Shown piece after piece: positions 1-8,131 of a stretch of DNA of 46,357 nucleotides. Every line of letters starts with the position of its first letter. Position 1 is the first letter of the stretch. This DNA comes from Sagittula salina (lineage in GTDB: Bacteria; Pseudomonadota; Alphaproteobacteria; Rhodobacterales; Rhodobacteraceae). The stretch covers positions 1 to 46,357 of the forward strand of contig NZ_JAGISH010000021.1 of assembly GCF_017813235.1 (NCBI RefSeq), read 5' to 3'. The notes beneath the pieces are model-generated. The model did not search any database. It saw only the letters and a program-made list of their open reading frames with translations, and was not told where the DNA came from. The position numbers were made by a program, and so were the translations under genes.

Positions 1-14
1 CTTCCTGTGCCCAT
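1..14 (-). CDS. possible start of a leftward gene cut by the window edge
   Basis: On the minus strand an AAAGGAG Shine-Dalgarno-like sequence lies a few bases before an ATG at 14-12, giving Met-Gly-Thr-Gly before the window ends. Because the next gene lacks its 5' half, this may be the first gene of an inserted element such as a transposase. Only four codons are visible, so the identity is a guess from context. Confidence 0.25.
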
Positions 15-21
15 AGTTCGT

Positions 22-53
22 CTCCTTTGTTGCAGTAAATGCTATCAAAGGAG
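22..53. repeat. 8-bp perfect inverted repeat with 16-nt spacer
   Basis: CTCCTTTG at 22-29 is matched by CAAAGGAG at 46-53. The left arm contains the ribosome-binding site of the leftward start at 14. It lies right where recognisable helicase sequence begins, so it could belong to the end of an inserted element or be a control site. Seen directly; the role is inferred. Confidence 0.4.
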
Positions 54-79
54 CGGCATCAAACCGCGACACGTCCATC

Positions 80-904
80 GTGCTCGACGAGGTGTCGATG
101 GTCGGCGAGGAGATGGCGCGCGATCTGATGAGCTTCGGCAAGCCGATCCTCGTGCTCGGCGATCCCGGCCAGCTGCCGCCGATCCGCGGCGAAGGCGCCT
201 TCACCCGCGACGAGCCGGACGTGATGCTGACCGAGATCCACCGCCAGGCGGCCGAGAGTGCGATCATCCGTCTCGCCACCATGGCGCGCGAGGGACGGCC
301 CATCGGCTTCGGCGTCTACGACGACCATGTCGCGAAGCTCCGCAAGGGCGACATCACGCCGGAACAGGCGCTGCGCGGCGGCCAGCTGATCTGCGGCCTG
401 AACGCCACGCGGCTGCAGATCAACAACGCCATGCGTGCGGCGGCCGGTCTCGGCGGGAGCTGGCTGCCCACGGGACCGGCCGAGAAGATCATCTGCCTGA
501 AGAACCAGAACGATCTGGGACTGATCAACGGCATGTTCGTGACGCTCGAGGACATCGTCGACGAGGGCAGCCTCTACTTCTCGGCCGTCGTCCATGACGA
601 GGACGGCCGCCGCATCGGCGAGCCCTATGAGGACGGGCGGCCGGGCCGGCTGCGCATCTACAAGGGGCATTTCGAGGACCACGTCGCCTATGACGACAAG
701 CGCCACGACCGCGACTACAAGGACAAGCGCCTGCTGACCGAGGCGACCTTTGGCTGGGCGATCACGGCGCACAAGGCGCAGGGCTCGCAGTGGGAGAACG
801 TGATCGTCTGGGACGACGGGCTGGGTCGCAGCGAGATCGACCGGCGCCGCTGGCTTTACACCGCGATCACCCGGGCCGAGCGCGGTCTCGTCCTCCTGGC
901 CTGA
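80..904 (+). CDS. RecD-like ATP-dependent DNA helicase, N-terminally truncated
   Basis: This is the C-terminal part of a phage-type RecD/AAA_30 superfamily 1 helicase. The visible part starts at Walker B (VLDEVSMVGEEM), followed by GDPGQLPPI, a TEIHRQ motif, and the C-terminal UvrD_C_2 signature TAHKAQGSQW with YTAITRAERG. The Walker A half of the protein, usually about 100-150 residues, is missing. The frame is open back to 17, preceded by a TAG at 14, and recognisable similarity begins near 62. GTG at 80 is only the first start-like codon and lies inside Walker B, so the product is almost surely non-functional as it stands. The next gene begins 9 bp after its stop, as in a replication operon. 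The break coincides with a sequence that looks like the end of an inserted element. Confidence 0.75.
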   Translation: MLDEVSMVGEEMARDLMSFGKPILVLGDPGQLPPIRGEGAFTRDEPDVMLTEIHRQAAESAIIRLATMAREGRPIGFGVYDDHVAKLRKGDITPEQALRGGQLICGLNATRLQINNAMRAAAGLGGSWLPTGPAEKIICLKNQNDLGLINGMFVTLEDIVDEGSLYFSAVVHDEDGRRIGEPYEDGRPGRLRIYKGHFEDHVAYDDKRHDRDYKDKRLLTEATFGWAITAHKAQGSQWENVIVWDDGLGRSEIDRRRWLYTAITRAERGLVLLA

Positions 905-912
905 GGGGCGCG

Positions 913-3504
913 ATGATCGATCTCAACGACATCGCGGTCCCGAAGACCCGGCACGATCTCGCGGCGGTGAAGGAGCGGCTGGCCTGCACCGCGGCGGACT
1001 GGCTGCCGAGGCTCTTCCCCGAGGCCCGGCTTGCGCGGGACCGTCGATCCTTGCGCTGCGCAGACCTCTCCGGGCGCCCACCGCGCAAGGAAGGGTCGTG
1101 CACCATCCACCTCGACGGACCCTATGCCGGCTGGGGCTTCGACTACGCCACCGGCGAGCGGGCCGGTCCCATCGACCTGATCGCGCAGGCGACAGGGCTC
1201 TGCGACGGCGCGCTCTTCGACGAGGCGGCGCGGTTGGCGGGGATAGACCATCCCGCGCCGCGGTCAGCGCCGTCGTCGACCATGCGCGCACGCCCGGACC
1301 ATTCGGCCGAGATCGCGCGTCTTGTCGGCGGGGCGGTACCGCTCGCGGGCACGCCAGGCGAAACCTACCTGCGCGCCCGCGGGCTGTCGGATCCTGGATC
1401 GCCAGACCTGCTGTTCCACCCCGACCTTCCCGACTTCGACAGCTGCCGCGGCTGGCCCGGTCTGATCGCGATCCTGCGGCTGCCGGACGGGGAGCGCGCG
1501 CCGGGTATCCATCGCACGTTCCTGCTCGACGACGGCAGCGCCAAGGCGCCTCCGGGCAAGAAGATGCTGGGCAGCGTGAAGGATGCCGTGGTCCGGCTGT
1601 TCCCGATGCCGGAGGATGGTCAAATCGGCATCGCCGAGGGGATCGAGACGGCGCTGGCCGCGCACGCGCTCTTCGGCATGTCGGTCTGGGCGGCGCTGTC
1701 GGCCGACGGTCTGGCGCGGTTCCAGTGGCCCGAGGGCACCCGGCGCGTCACCATCTACGCCGATGCGGGGGACGCCGGGCGCCAGGCGGCTGCGACGCTC
1801 TCGGACCGCCTGAACCGGGCCGACATCCCGAACGAAATCGTCGCGCCGCTCCACGGCGACGACTTCAACGACGACCTGCAGCGCGGCGCTCGCGCCGAGG
1901 ATTACGCGCACGAGACAGATACCGCAGCCGAGCCGCAGGCCGGAGATACGGTCGACCCCGAAACGGTCACACCCGTCGTCGCCTCCGCAGACGATCCCGC
2001 GACCCTGATCGCCGCTGCCGAGGCGCTGACCAATCCGCCCGAGTTCGAAGCCCTGTCCACGCTGCTCGGGCGCATCGCGCTGGCAAGGCTCGACCCGCTG
2101 CCCGAACGGCAGGTCATCGCGCGGATCAAGTCCGCGACCGGGATCGGCATGTCGGTCCTGACGCAGCAGCTTGCCGAGCTCCGCCGCCGCGTGAACGCCA
2201 CCGGCGATCCAAACGCGCCGATCCCGAAGCCTTCCTGGTTCAGGCGCCTGCGGCTCGACCTCGCGGGTGCGCCCGAGCGAAACGAAGCCAACGTCATCGT
2301 CGCACTGACCTCCGATCCGGCCTTTGCCGGCGTGCTCGCCTTCGATGAGTTCGGGCAGGAGATCGTGGTGCGCCAGCCGCTGCCGTGGGACGCCGGAATC
2401 GCCCCCCTTCCGCGTCCATGGGAGGACGCCGACGACATCCGCACCGCCGAGTGGTTGCAGCTCCGCGGCATCAACGTCGCCCCGGTGGTCGTGAGCCGCG
2501 CTGTCGGCGCCGTCGCCCGCGAGCTGCGCATCCATCCCGTCCGCGACTGGCTCGACACCCTGAAATGGGACGGCACGCCCCGGATCGAGACGTGGACCAG
2601 CGCCCATCTCGGCGCGGAGCCGACGGCGTTCCATCACACCATCGGTGCGCTCTGGCTGATCTCGGCCGTCGCCCGCATATACCGGCCCGGCGTGAAGGCG
2701 GACCACATGCTGATCCTCGAGGGGCCGCAGGGCGCGCGCAAATCCACCGCGATCAAGGTGCTCGCCGGCGAGGAATGGTTCACCGACGAGCTGCCGGAAC
2801 TCGGCTCGAAGGACGCGGCGCTGCACATGCAGGGTGTCTGGATCGTGGAGATTGCCGAACTCGACGCCATCGGCCGTGCCGAGGTATCCCGCATCAAGGC
2901 CTTCCTGACCCGCACCACCGACCGCTTCCGACCGCCGTATGGGCGCTATACCGTCGAGGTGCCGCGCCAGTGCGTCTTCGCCGGCACCGTGAACCCCGAC
3001 ACCTATCTGCGCGACGAGACCGGCAACCGCCGCTTCTGGCCGCTTCGCTGCGGTGCAATCGATATCGCGGCGCTCGCGGGCGACCGGGACCAGCTCTGGG
3101 CCGAGGCCGTCCACCGCTTCCGCGCCGGCGCGATCTGGTGGATCGACGATCCGGCGCTGCTGGCGGAAGCCCGCGAGGAACAGGACCGCCGCTACCAGTC
3201 CGACGCCTGGGACGACCTGATCGAGCACTGGCTGACGCACGAGATCCGCACCCTTTCCGACGGCTTCCCCGACTACGGCAACTCCCGCACCGAGAGCGTG
3301 CCGCGCCCCGAGCCGCTTGTCGACGTGTCGGTCGGCGAGATCCTCGAGGAAGCGATCGGGCTCGAACCTGCACGCTGGACCCGCGGCGACCAGATGCGCG
3401 TCTCGGCCTACCTCAAGGCGAACGGCTGGGAGCGGTACCGACGCCGCGACGAGGGTGGGCGCGAGGCGCCGCGGGAGTGGCGGTATCGGCGGCAGTCCAC
3501 GTAG
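913..3504 (+). CDS. Phage/plasmid primase-helicase (Toprim + VirE-type ATPase)
   Basis: An 863-aa replication protein. The N-terminal ~110 residues form a CHC2-like primase module; a Toprim domain follows, with the acidic motif IAEGIETALAA near residues 240-250 and IYADAGDAGR near 280-290. The C-terminal half is a virulence-associated E (VirE) type helicase domain with Walker A GPQGARKST near 603-611 and a Walker B-like IVEIAELDAI near 645-655. Such proteins prime and unwind DNA for phage or plasmid replication. ATG at 913 was chosen because it follows the helicase stop by 8 bp and has a GAGGGG ribosome site; an upstream in-frame start at 790 would lie inside the helicase gene. Family assignment is strong; the exact split between primase and helicase activity is inferred. 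Confidence 0.85.
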   Translation: MIDLNDIAVPKTRHDLAAVKERLACTAADWLPRLFPEARLARDRRSLRCADLSGRPPRKEGSCTIHLDGPYAGWGFDYATGERAGPIDLIAQATGLCDGALFDEAARLAGIDHPAPRSAPSSTMRARPDHSAEIARLVGGAVPLAGTPGETYLRARGLSDPGSPDLLFHPDLPDFDSCRGWPGLIAILRLPDGERAPGIHRTFLLDDGSAKAPPGKKMLGSVKDAVVRLFPMPEDGQIGIAEGIETALAAHALFGMSVWAALSADGLARFQWPEGTRRVTIYADAGDAGRQAAATLSDRLNRADIPNEIVAPLHGDDFNDDLQRGARAEDYAHETDTAAEPQAGDTVDPETVTPVVASADDPATLIAAAEALTNPPEFEALSTLLGRIALARLDPLPERQVIARIKSATGIGMSVLTQQLAELRRRVNATGDPNAPIPKPSWFRRLRLDLAGAPERNEANVIVALTSDPAFAGVLAFDEFGQEIVVRQPLPWDAGIAPLPRPWEDADDIRTAEWLQLRGINVAPVVVSRAVGAVARELRIHPVRDWLDTLKWDGTPRIETWTSAHLGAEPTAFHHTIGALWLISAVARIYRPGVKADHMLILEGPQGARKSTAIKVLAGEEWFTDELPELGSKDAALHMQGVWIVEIAELDAIGRAEVSRIKAFLTRTTDRFRPPYGRYTVEVPRQCVFAGTVNPDTYLRDETGNRRFWPLRCGAIDIAALAGDRDQLWAEAVHRFRAGAIWWIDDPALLAEAREEQDRRYQSDAWDDLIEHWLTHEIRTLSDGFPDYGNSRTESVPRPEPLVDVSVGEILEEAIGLEPARWTRGDQMRVSAYLKANGWERYRRRDEGGREAPREWRYRRQST

Positions 3505-3619
3505 GCATCCATCACGGCCCTTGTGGCCGCTCGAGCGGCCAGGGACTGCGTCCGTTTCGCGCGCCGATCTTGTGGTTCGGTTGCGATTATTCAACCGTTG
3601 GCTGTAGGTGCCCTTTGGG
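3505..3619. other. convergent intergenic gap
   Basis: About 115 bp between the converging primase and HNH genes. No clear hairpin with a T-tract was found by eye. Confidence 0.5.
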
Positions 3620-4498
3620 TCAACCGTCCAAGTCATTAAGCATGTCGTTCTGGATCGGCAGAACTGCCGCGAACCCTCCATCAGTGAACCCGTCATGTGC
3701 GCAGAGCGCGCGCAGTAGGGCAGGCCGCCAATGGTTTCGATGGAACGCTATAGTTTCGTAGCGGGCCTGGAGCCGCAGCGTTCGCCGAACTCCGACTTGG
3801 CCCTCAGCGCGATGCGCCAAGTGCAAAGCCGCCGCGTGTGAGGCGACGTAGGTGTTCACCTCTTGCTGATATCTCGCCTCCAGCTTCAGCGTCTCCATCC
3901 CAGCGGTGAGCCTGTCGGCGAAGCCGGCTGGTAGCGCCGCCGCTGGGTCGATCCCGAAGGAAACGACCAAGATTGGTCCATCAATGTCGACGGTCGCAAT
4001 CAGGAAGTCTAGGTCCGGCAGCAGGTCATAGTAGGGGTGGAGAAAGCCCTCACCGTCTTCGTCGAAGCCGGCCAGCTTGGCATGGTTGCAGGCGTGGCAC
4101 ATCGGCACGAGATTTCGACAGTGGATCGCAAGCGGTTTGAATTCCGACTGGGGCAGATGGTGGTCGAGTTCGGTAGCCGGATCGATGCCGCAGACCGGGC
4201 AGAGATCCACGCCCTTGAAGAGCATTTCACGCAAAGGCTGCAGTGTACGTCCAAGCTGGGTCTTCGCGTAGGCGGCATGGATCGTCTCGCGCAGCGAGTC
4301 GGGCAGGTCGGGCCCCTTGAGTTCCGCGCAGGGTGCGCCCCGGCCCTGTTCGTAGAGGTCATAGAGAGCCACGACCTCTTCCACCTCGTTGTCGGTGATA
4401 GCGTGGCCGAAAGTCTGCCCGCGATACCGGTATTCGCGCACGGCCTTCCTCAGGTCGGCCCGTTCGCTGTTCCGGGTGGGTTCCGGCAAGTTCCTCAT
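3620..4498 (-). CDS. ptuB: HNH endonuclease, PtuB-like partner of a Septu-type system
   Basis: A 292-aa protein with an HNH nuclease core: zinc-binding CPVCG at residues 100-104, the catalytic LDHHLPQSEFKP at 111-122, then CRNLVPMCHACNHAK at 127-141. Charged helical stretches flank the core. Its ATG at 4498 overlaps the stop of the upstream ATPase by 4 bp (ATGA), so the two are translationally coupled. In the Septu defence system PtuA (ATPase) and PtuB (HNH) form a complex that cuts DNA after sensing infection; the gene order ATPase then HNH fits. The HNH motif and coupling are seen; the Septu assignment is from architecture alone. The gene symbol is tentative. It could also be a related ATPase-HNH system, including retron effector pairs, although no reverse transcriptase is present. 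Confidence 0.75.
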   Translation of the reverse strand: MRNLPEPTRNSERADLRKAVREYRYRGQTFGHAITDNEVEEVVALYDLYEQGRGAPCAELKGPDLPDSLRETIHAAYAKTQLGRTLQPLREMLFKGVDLCPVCGIDPATELDHHLPQSEFKPLAIHCRNLVPMCHACNHAKLAGFDEDGEGFLHPYYDLLPDLDFLIATVDIDGPILVVSFGIDPAAALPAGFADRLTAGMETLKLEARYQQEVNTYVASHAAALHLAHRAEGQVGVRRTLRLQARYETIAFHRNHWRPALLRALCAHDGFTDGGFAAVLPIQNDMLNDLDG

Positions 4499-6150
4499 CC
4501 CTTGCGCGCGAACTGCGTGAGGACATAGGCCCGGGCCTGGGCGCTGAGTCCGGGATCGAACAGGGCATCTACTTCCTCGATCGAGTCGCAGCCCTCGACG
4601 AGTAGGTCCAGAACCTTGTGAAAGTCTGTGCTGGATGCCGTGAGCCCGAACGTGTCGTACGTGAGGACACCCACGTTTTCGCCGAACGTCTCGAGACCGG
4701 GCTGCCTAATCTCAAGTGATTTGCCCGTCCTGCGTATTCGCCTGACGTGGCGCGAGAGCGTTTCTTGAAGAAGCACCGGCGAGTGCGTGGCAACGACGCA
4801 CAGGGCGTTCAATTCGTTCAGCACGATGCGCACCGAATGCATCAGCGCCGCCATCAGTGGTGGATGAAGGTGGGCCTCTGGTTCATCGAAGAGTACCAGC
4901 GACCGCGGCTGCGCGTGCGCTACAAGCGAGGCCACGACGTGCAGAGCGATCTTGTGGCCTGTACTCCAGCCCAAGAAGAGGGATCGCGCCGACCTGCTCC
5001 GCGCTGTCAATCTGCCCACTTGGTCCTCTAGCTCTGCGAACGATGGGTCGCCAAGCAGAGGCTCCAGCGCCGCTTCGAGCAGCTCGACGCCCTCCTGCCG
5101 GCGAATACGCGCGATCAGCGCCGCAAACTCGTCAGCGAGCTGTTCAACGGGTTTGAGCCGGGTCGTCGTCCGCCGCTCAACCGGCTCATCGCCGTCGTCA
5201 TCTAGATTGACAGCCTCGTCCTTCTCGACGTCCGCCCGGGCCTCCGCGACGACGTCTCGCAGCCCGCAGAAGACGAATCGGCCCTCGCCACTGGCTAGGT
5301 CTTCGGCTGTCTGCGAAAGATCCTTGGCGTCGAGACCCGGCACGGTGAAGCTGTCGAAGGCGCTGTATGAAATAGTGATCACGCGCATGAAGCCGATCGA
5401 CGCCGGCTGGAGGGTGCCTAATGCCTTCAACCGTTTCGTGGCCCTATCCTGCGGCGAAGCGAATGCCACGTGGGCGAGGCGGGATAGCAGTGTGCTTTTG
5501 CCCGATCCGTTGCGGCCGACAAGCACGACGATGCGATCGGGGAGCAACGTCCTGCGCCGCCCGGGACCTAAGCGACGATAGGGGCCGAAGTAGCCGGGAG
5601 GTTCGGGCGAGCCGAAATCGAACTCGATCGGTTCGTCCGCGCCGGCTGGCGTGTACGAGAATGTCTGCTCGATGTCCGCGAGGGCGGAGAAGTTGCCCTC
5701 GAAGAGCGCGCGTGCGTCGTTGAGGAAGTTGTGCCAGTCGGGATTGTCGCGGAAAAGCGAGGTCTTCCACCCGTCTTCATCCTCGAAAAGTGGAACAAGT
5801 TCGGGATGCGCCACCGCGTCGTTCAGGGAGTTCATGATTGTCCTGCGTCTGGCACGTGGCAGCTCATTCATCCGCTGATAGTAGTCGAGGCTGGTACCGA
5901 CCGAGATCCAATCCTCTGATAGCTTGTTGAAGGGTTTTTCAATTTGCCGCTTTCCGTCGGCCTTCTGGCCTCTGCGTAGGATTTTAACCCCGCCCACGTA
6001 GGTTACGTCTTCCGGATCGTCGCCATGCCGGAAGTGCAAATGGTAAAGCGTTCTGAAGCTGTAATCGTCCCAGTTGTCTTGCTGCAGCGCGAATCTCGCT
6101 TCCATACGCTTCAGGAGGCTTCTTGATGGTGGCTCGATTGCTATGGCCAA
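4495..6150 (-). CDS. ptuA: ABC/SMC-like ATPase, PtuA-like (Septu-type defence)
   Basis: A 551-aa AAA_15/AAA_21 class ATPase. Visible motifs are Walker A GRNGSGKST (212-220), an ABC-signature-like GWSTGHK (394-400), Walker B LVLFDEPEAHLHP (418-430) and the H-loop ATHSPVLLQE (454-463). The ~200 N-terminal residues before Walker A form a separate domain with no motif I can name. No Toprim domain follows the ATPase, which argues against an OLD nuclease or GajA. Together with the coupled HNH gene it matches the type I Septu layout. It is transcribed against the phage replication genes and probably has its own promoter in the 6151-6250 region. Septu acts in the cytoplasm as an oligomeric ATPase that controls the nuclease; that is family knowledge, not visible here. 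Confidence 0.78.
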   Translation of the reverse strand: MAIAIEPPSRSLLKRMEARFALQQDNWDDYSFRTLYHLHFRHGDDPEDVTYVGGVKILRRGQKADGKRQIEKPFNKLSEDWISVGTSLDYYQRMNELPRARRRTIMNSLNDAVAHPELVPLFEDEDGWKTSLFRDNPDWHNFLNDARALFEGNFSALADIEQTFSYTPAGADEPIEFDFGSPEPPGYFGPYRRLGPGRRRTLLPDRIVVLVGRNGSGKSTLLSRLAHVAFASPQDRATKRLKALGTLQPASIGFMRVITISYSAFDSFTVPGLDAKDLSQTAEDLASGEGRFVFCGLRDVVAEARADVEKDEAVNLDDDGDEPVERRTTTRLKPVEQLADEFAALIARIRRQEGVELLEAALEPLLGDPSFAELEDQVGRLTARSRSARSLFLGWSTGHKIALHVVASLVAHAQPRSLVLFDEPEAHLHPPLMAALMHSVRIVLNELNALCVVATHSPVLLQETLSRHVRRIRRTGKSLEIRQPGLETFGENVGVLTYDTFGLTASSTDFHKVLDLLVEGCDSIEEVDALFDPGLSAQARAYVLTQFARKG

Positions 6151-6402
6151 ATCGCTGATTACCTCATGTAGGCGGTGGGAAATGACGTCTTCTTCAGCGT
6201 CGACTTAACCTGTGTAGAGCGTTCGGCGCTAGCTTTCCGGTTATGCGTTCTCATCGAGGACCGGGACCATCAGTGCGATGGGCTTCGATCAAAGCAGGTA
6301 GGGCTCCTCGTCGCGATCTCGATGGGGATGATCCTAGAACTTCGGTCGGATCGACGTCGAGCGCTCAGTCTAGGGGAACTCCGTGCGCAACTTCCGGAGC
6401 AG

Positions 6403-6411
6403 TTATCCACT
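6403..6411 (+). promoter_or_regulatory. DnaA-box-like site
   Basis: TTATCCACT, one mismatch from the DnaA box TTATCCACA. A second site in opposite orientation lies 70 bp downstream. Two boxes this close, next to an iteron-like array, suggest an origin. Confidence 0.5.
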
Positions 6412-6480
6412 GACGGCAACTCAATCGTTCGCGAACCATCGCCGTCGTTGAAAAGGAGGCACGACGGGAGCCACTGCGGC

Positions 6481-6489
6481 CGTGGATAA
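6481..6489 (-). promoter_or_regulatory. DnaA-box-like site (reverse)
   Basis: CGTGGATAA on the plus strand, which reads TTATCCACG on the minus strand, one mismatch from the DnaA box. It is in inverted orientation to the site at 6403. Confidence 0.5.
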
Positions 6490-6569
6490 CCGACGTTCGG
6501 CACCGTTGCCAGCATCGCGGGGCTTCTCTGCAGCGCTGCAGACATCGGCCGGCGTGCGTCTGGTACGCT

Positions 6570-6865
6570 GGCCCAACCTCCCCGTGGTCCCAACCCTGTC
6601 CCAACCTACCGAGGGGGTTGGGGACACGAAAGGCCGTTCAAAAACAACGGTGTCCCCAACCTCACCCTGTGGTCCCAACCTTTTGCTACACATTCATGTG
6701 GGAGAACTTAAAGGGTCGGGAACATGTCTTTCTATACGAAAAGAGAAGGACCCCCGTTGGGGACACCGAGGTTGGGACTGCATCCGGTCAAGTAATTGAA
6801 CTTGAACGATAAAAGTCTGTCCCAACGCCCTCGAAGGTTGGAACCACGCGTTCCGAGGTTGGGAC
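6570..6865. repeat. iteron-like array of GGTTGGGAC / GTCCCAACC repeats
   Basis: Eleven copies of a 9-bp element in both orientations. Exact: 6587-6595, 6598-6606 and 6672-6680 (reverse), 6770-6778 and 6857-6865 (forward). With one extra G: 6616-6625, 6652-6661 and 6755-6764. With one mismatch: 6570-6578, 6819-6827 and 6836-6844. Several form inverted pairs, for example 6598-6606 with 6616-6625, and 6819-6827 with 6836-6844. Such an array next to DnaA boxes is typical of iteron-regulated origins, but a phage repressor operator array is also possible. The count and positions come from reading the bases; the function is inferred. Confidence 0.7.
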
Positions 6866-6994
6866 CGGGGCGGATCGAACGTCGATCACCGCCCGCCGTC
6901 GCGTTCCTCGTCGTTTTCGCTTTGGCCCAGGACCGCCGGATGCTAAATCTTGCGGCGACCAAAGCCGAAGGCCCACAGCTTGTGAGCCTCCACG

Positions 6995-7516
6995 ATGAAC
7001 ACACCGATCCCCGCGCAGGACGTTCGCCCCGAGCCGGGCGCGCTTTACCGATCCTGCATTCTCGCCCTCGATCTCGGCACCACGACCGGCTGGGCACTCC
7101 GCAGCCACGACGGACTGATCACCAGCGGCACGGTCAGCTTTCGTCCCGGACGCTTCGATGGCGGTGGCATGCGCTACCTGCGGTTCACCAACTGGCTGAC
7201 CGAATTCGACCGGCTGTCGGGGCCCATCGCCGCCATCTGGTTCGAGGAGGTCCGCCGGCACGCCGGCACTGACGCGGCCCACATTTACGGCGGTCTGATG
7301 GCGACGCTCACATCGTGGGCCGAACTGCGCGGGGTTCCCTACGAGGGCGTTCCGGTCGGTACGATCAAACGTCACGCGACCGGGAAGGGCAACGCGCCCA
7401 AGGAGGCGATGATCGCCGCGGCGCGAGCACGAGGGTTCTCACCCGCCGACGACAACGAGGCCGACGCCATCGCCATCCTCCATTGGGCGCTCGCGACGAA
7501 CGGGGGCCTCGCATGA
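6995..7516 (+). CDS. RuvC-like Holliday-junction resolvase
   Basis: A 173-aa RNase H-fold endonuclease of the RuvC type found in alphaproteobacterial phages. The first beta strand carries ILALDLGTTTGWAL with the catalytic Asp26; Glu84 or Glu85 lies in IWFEEVRRH; the C-terminal acidic cluster is ADDNEADAI (151-159). The motif KRHATGKGNAPKEAM (125-139) is typical of this phage subfamily. It probably resolves branched DNA before packaging. The ATG lies downstream of the repeat array, so the array may control this operon. It overlaps the next start by 4 bp (ATGA at 7513-7516). Confidence 0.82.
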   Translation: MNTPIPAQDVRPEPGALYRSCILALDLGTTTGWALRSHDGLITSGTVSFRPGRFDGGGMRYLRFTNWLTEFDRLSGPIAAIWFEEVRRHAGTDAAHIYGGLMATLTSWAELRGVPYEGVPVGTIKRHATGKGNAPKEAMIAAARARGFSPADDNEADAIAILHWALATNGGLA

Positions 7517-7713
7517 GGTGGTACCCGAAAGGCTACGGCGGCACGCGCCGGGATCCCGACCAGGTGAAGCGCGATGGCTGGCATGACGAAGGTGTGCTTG
7601 CCGTCTCCGTCGACGACCATCGCCTGACATGGCCAGAGCGCGAGCTGGTCCGTCAGCTCGGGGAGAAGCTGTATGGGCCGAGGGTGGAGACGCGGGAGTC
7701 GGCCGATGTCTGA
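7513..7713 (+). CDS. small phage protein, unknown function
   Basis: A 66-aa protein coupled to the resolvase through an ATGA overlap and overlapping the next start by 8 bp. It is rich in charged residues, with a WYPKGYGG start and a LTWPERELVRQLGEKLYG helix near the C-terminus. I do not recognise a named family. The tight operon packing supports it as a real gene. Confidence 0.6.
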   Translation: MRWYPKGYGGTRRDPDQVKRDGWHDEGVLAVSVDDHRLTWPERELVRQLGEKLYGPRVETRESADV

Positions 7714-8131
7714 GTGGACAACCACCATAGTCGAGGATCGGCTCGAGAGCGCGGCGGACGTGTTCCGGTCGCTGCCCGAGGTGAAGCCGCAGGGCTATTT
7801 CAACGCCTGGCCCGAGTACTTCCACAGCTTCGCCGACAAGGTCGGCCAGGAGCCCCGAACCCGCAGGCCCAAGCCCAGCCCGCGCGACATCACGCAGGCC
7901 GAGGATGCGCTGCTCTGGCTGCGCTGGCTCGAGCCCGCCGATGCGCGCCTGCTCTGGCTCCGGGCGAACCGGAAGCCGTGGAAGCCGATCTGCTGGGAAC
8001 TCGGCATCAGCCGCGCCACCGCGAACCGGCGCTGGCAGTACGGGATCGCGGTGATCGTGTGGCGGTTGAACGGGAGGCGCGTGCCGCGAAAGCGGTCGAT
8101 GAAGTTCGTGGTGGCGCATGCGTCGCACTGA
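7706..8131 (+). CDS. DUF6362-like phage protein with helix-turn-helix character
   Basis: A 141-aa basic protein. It contains LWLRWLEPADARLLWLRA followed by WKPICWELGISRATANRRW, which reads as a helix-turn-helix with the recognition helix at ISRATANRRW. This matches the DUF6362 family common in Rhodobacterales and Rhizobiales phages. ATG at 7706 is preferred over an upstream in-frame start at 7673, which lies inside the preceding gene. A DNA-binding role in late regulation or packaging is possible but unproven. Confidence 0.7.
   Translation: MSEWTTTIVEDRLESAADVFRSLPEVKPQGYFNAWPEYFHSFADKVGQEPRTRRPKPSPRDITQAEDALLWLRWLEPADARLLWLRANRKPWKPICWELGISRATANRRWQYGIAVIVWRLNGRRVPRKRSMKFVVAHASH

Larger units (their letters stand above)
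6151..6994. other. gene-free control/origin region
   Basis: About 840 bp without a convincing gene between the divergent ATPase and resolvase genes. It contains two DnaA-box-like sites (6403-6411 and 6481-6489), eleven copies of a short repeat (6570-6865), and AT-rich stretches around 6683-6750 and 6790-6820. The small ORFs here vary between frames and carry no recognisable motif. Read as a replication origin and/or regulatory array. Confidence 0.6.

Noticed and set aside
1264..3696. 810-aa antisense ORF across the primase gene
   Set aside because: Arg/Ala/Gly-rich shadow of a strong plus-strand gene; no domain, and the high third-position GC of the real gene explains the open frame.
6570..6865. 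CRISPR array
   Set aside because: Repeats are only 9 bp, irregularly spaced and in both orientations, with no cas genes.
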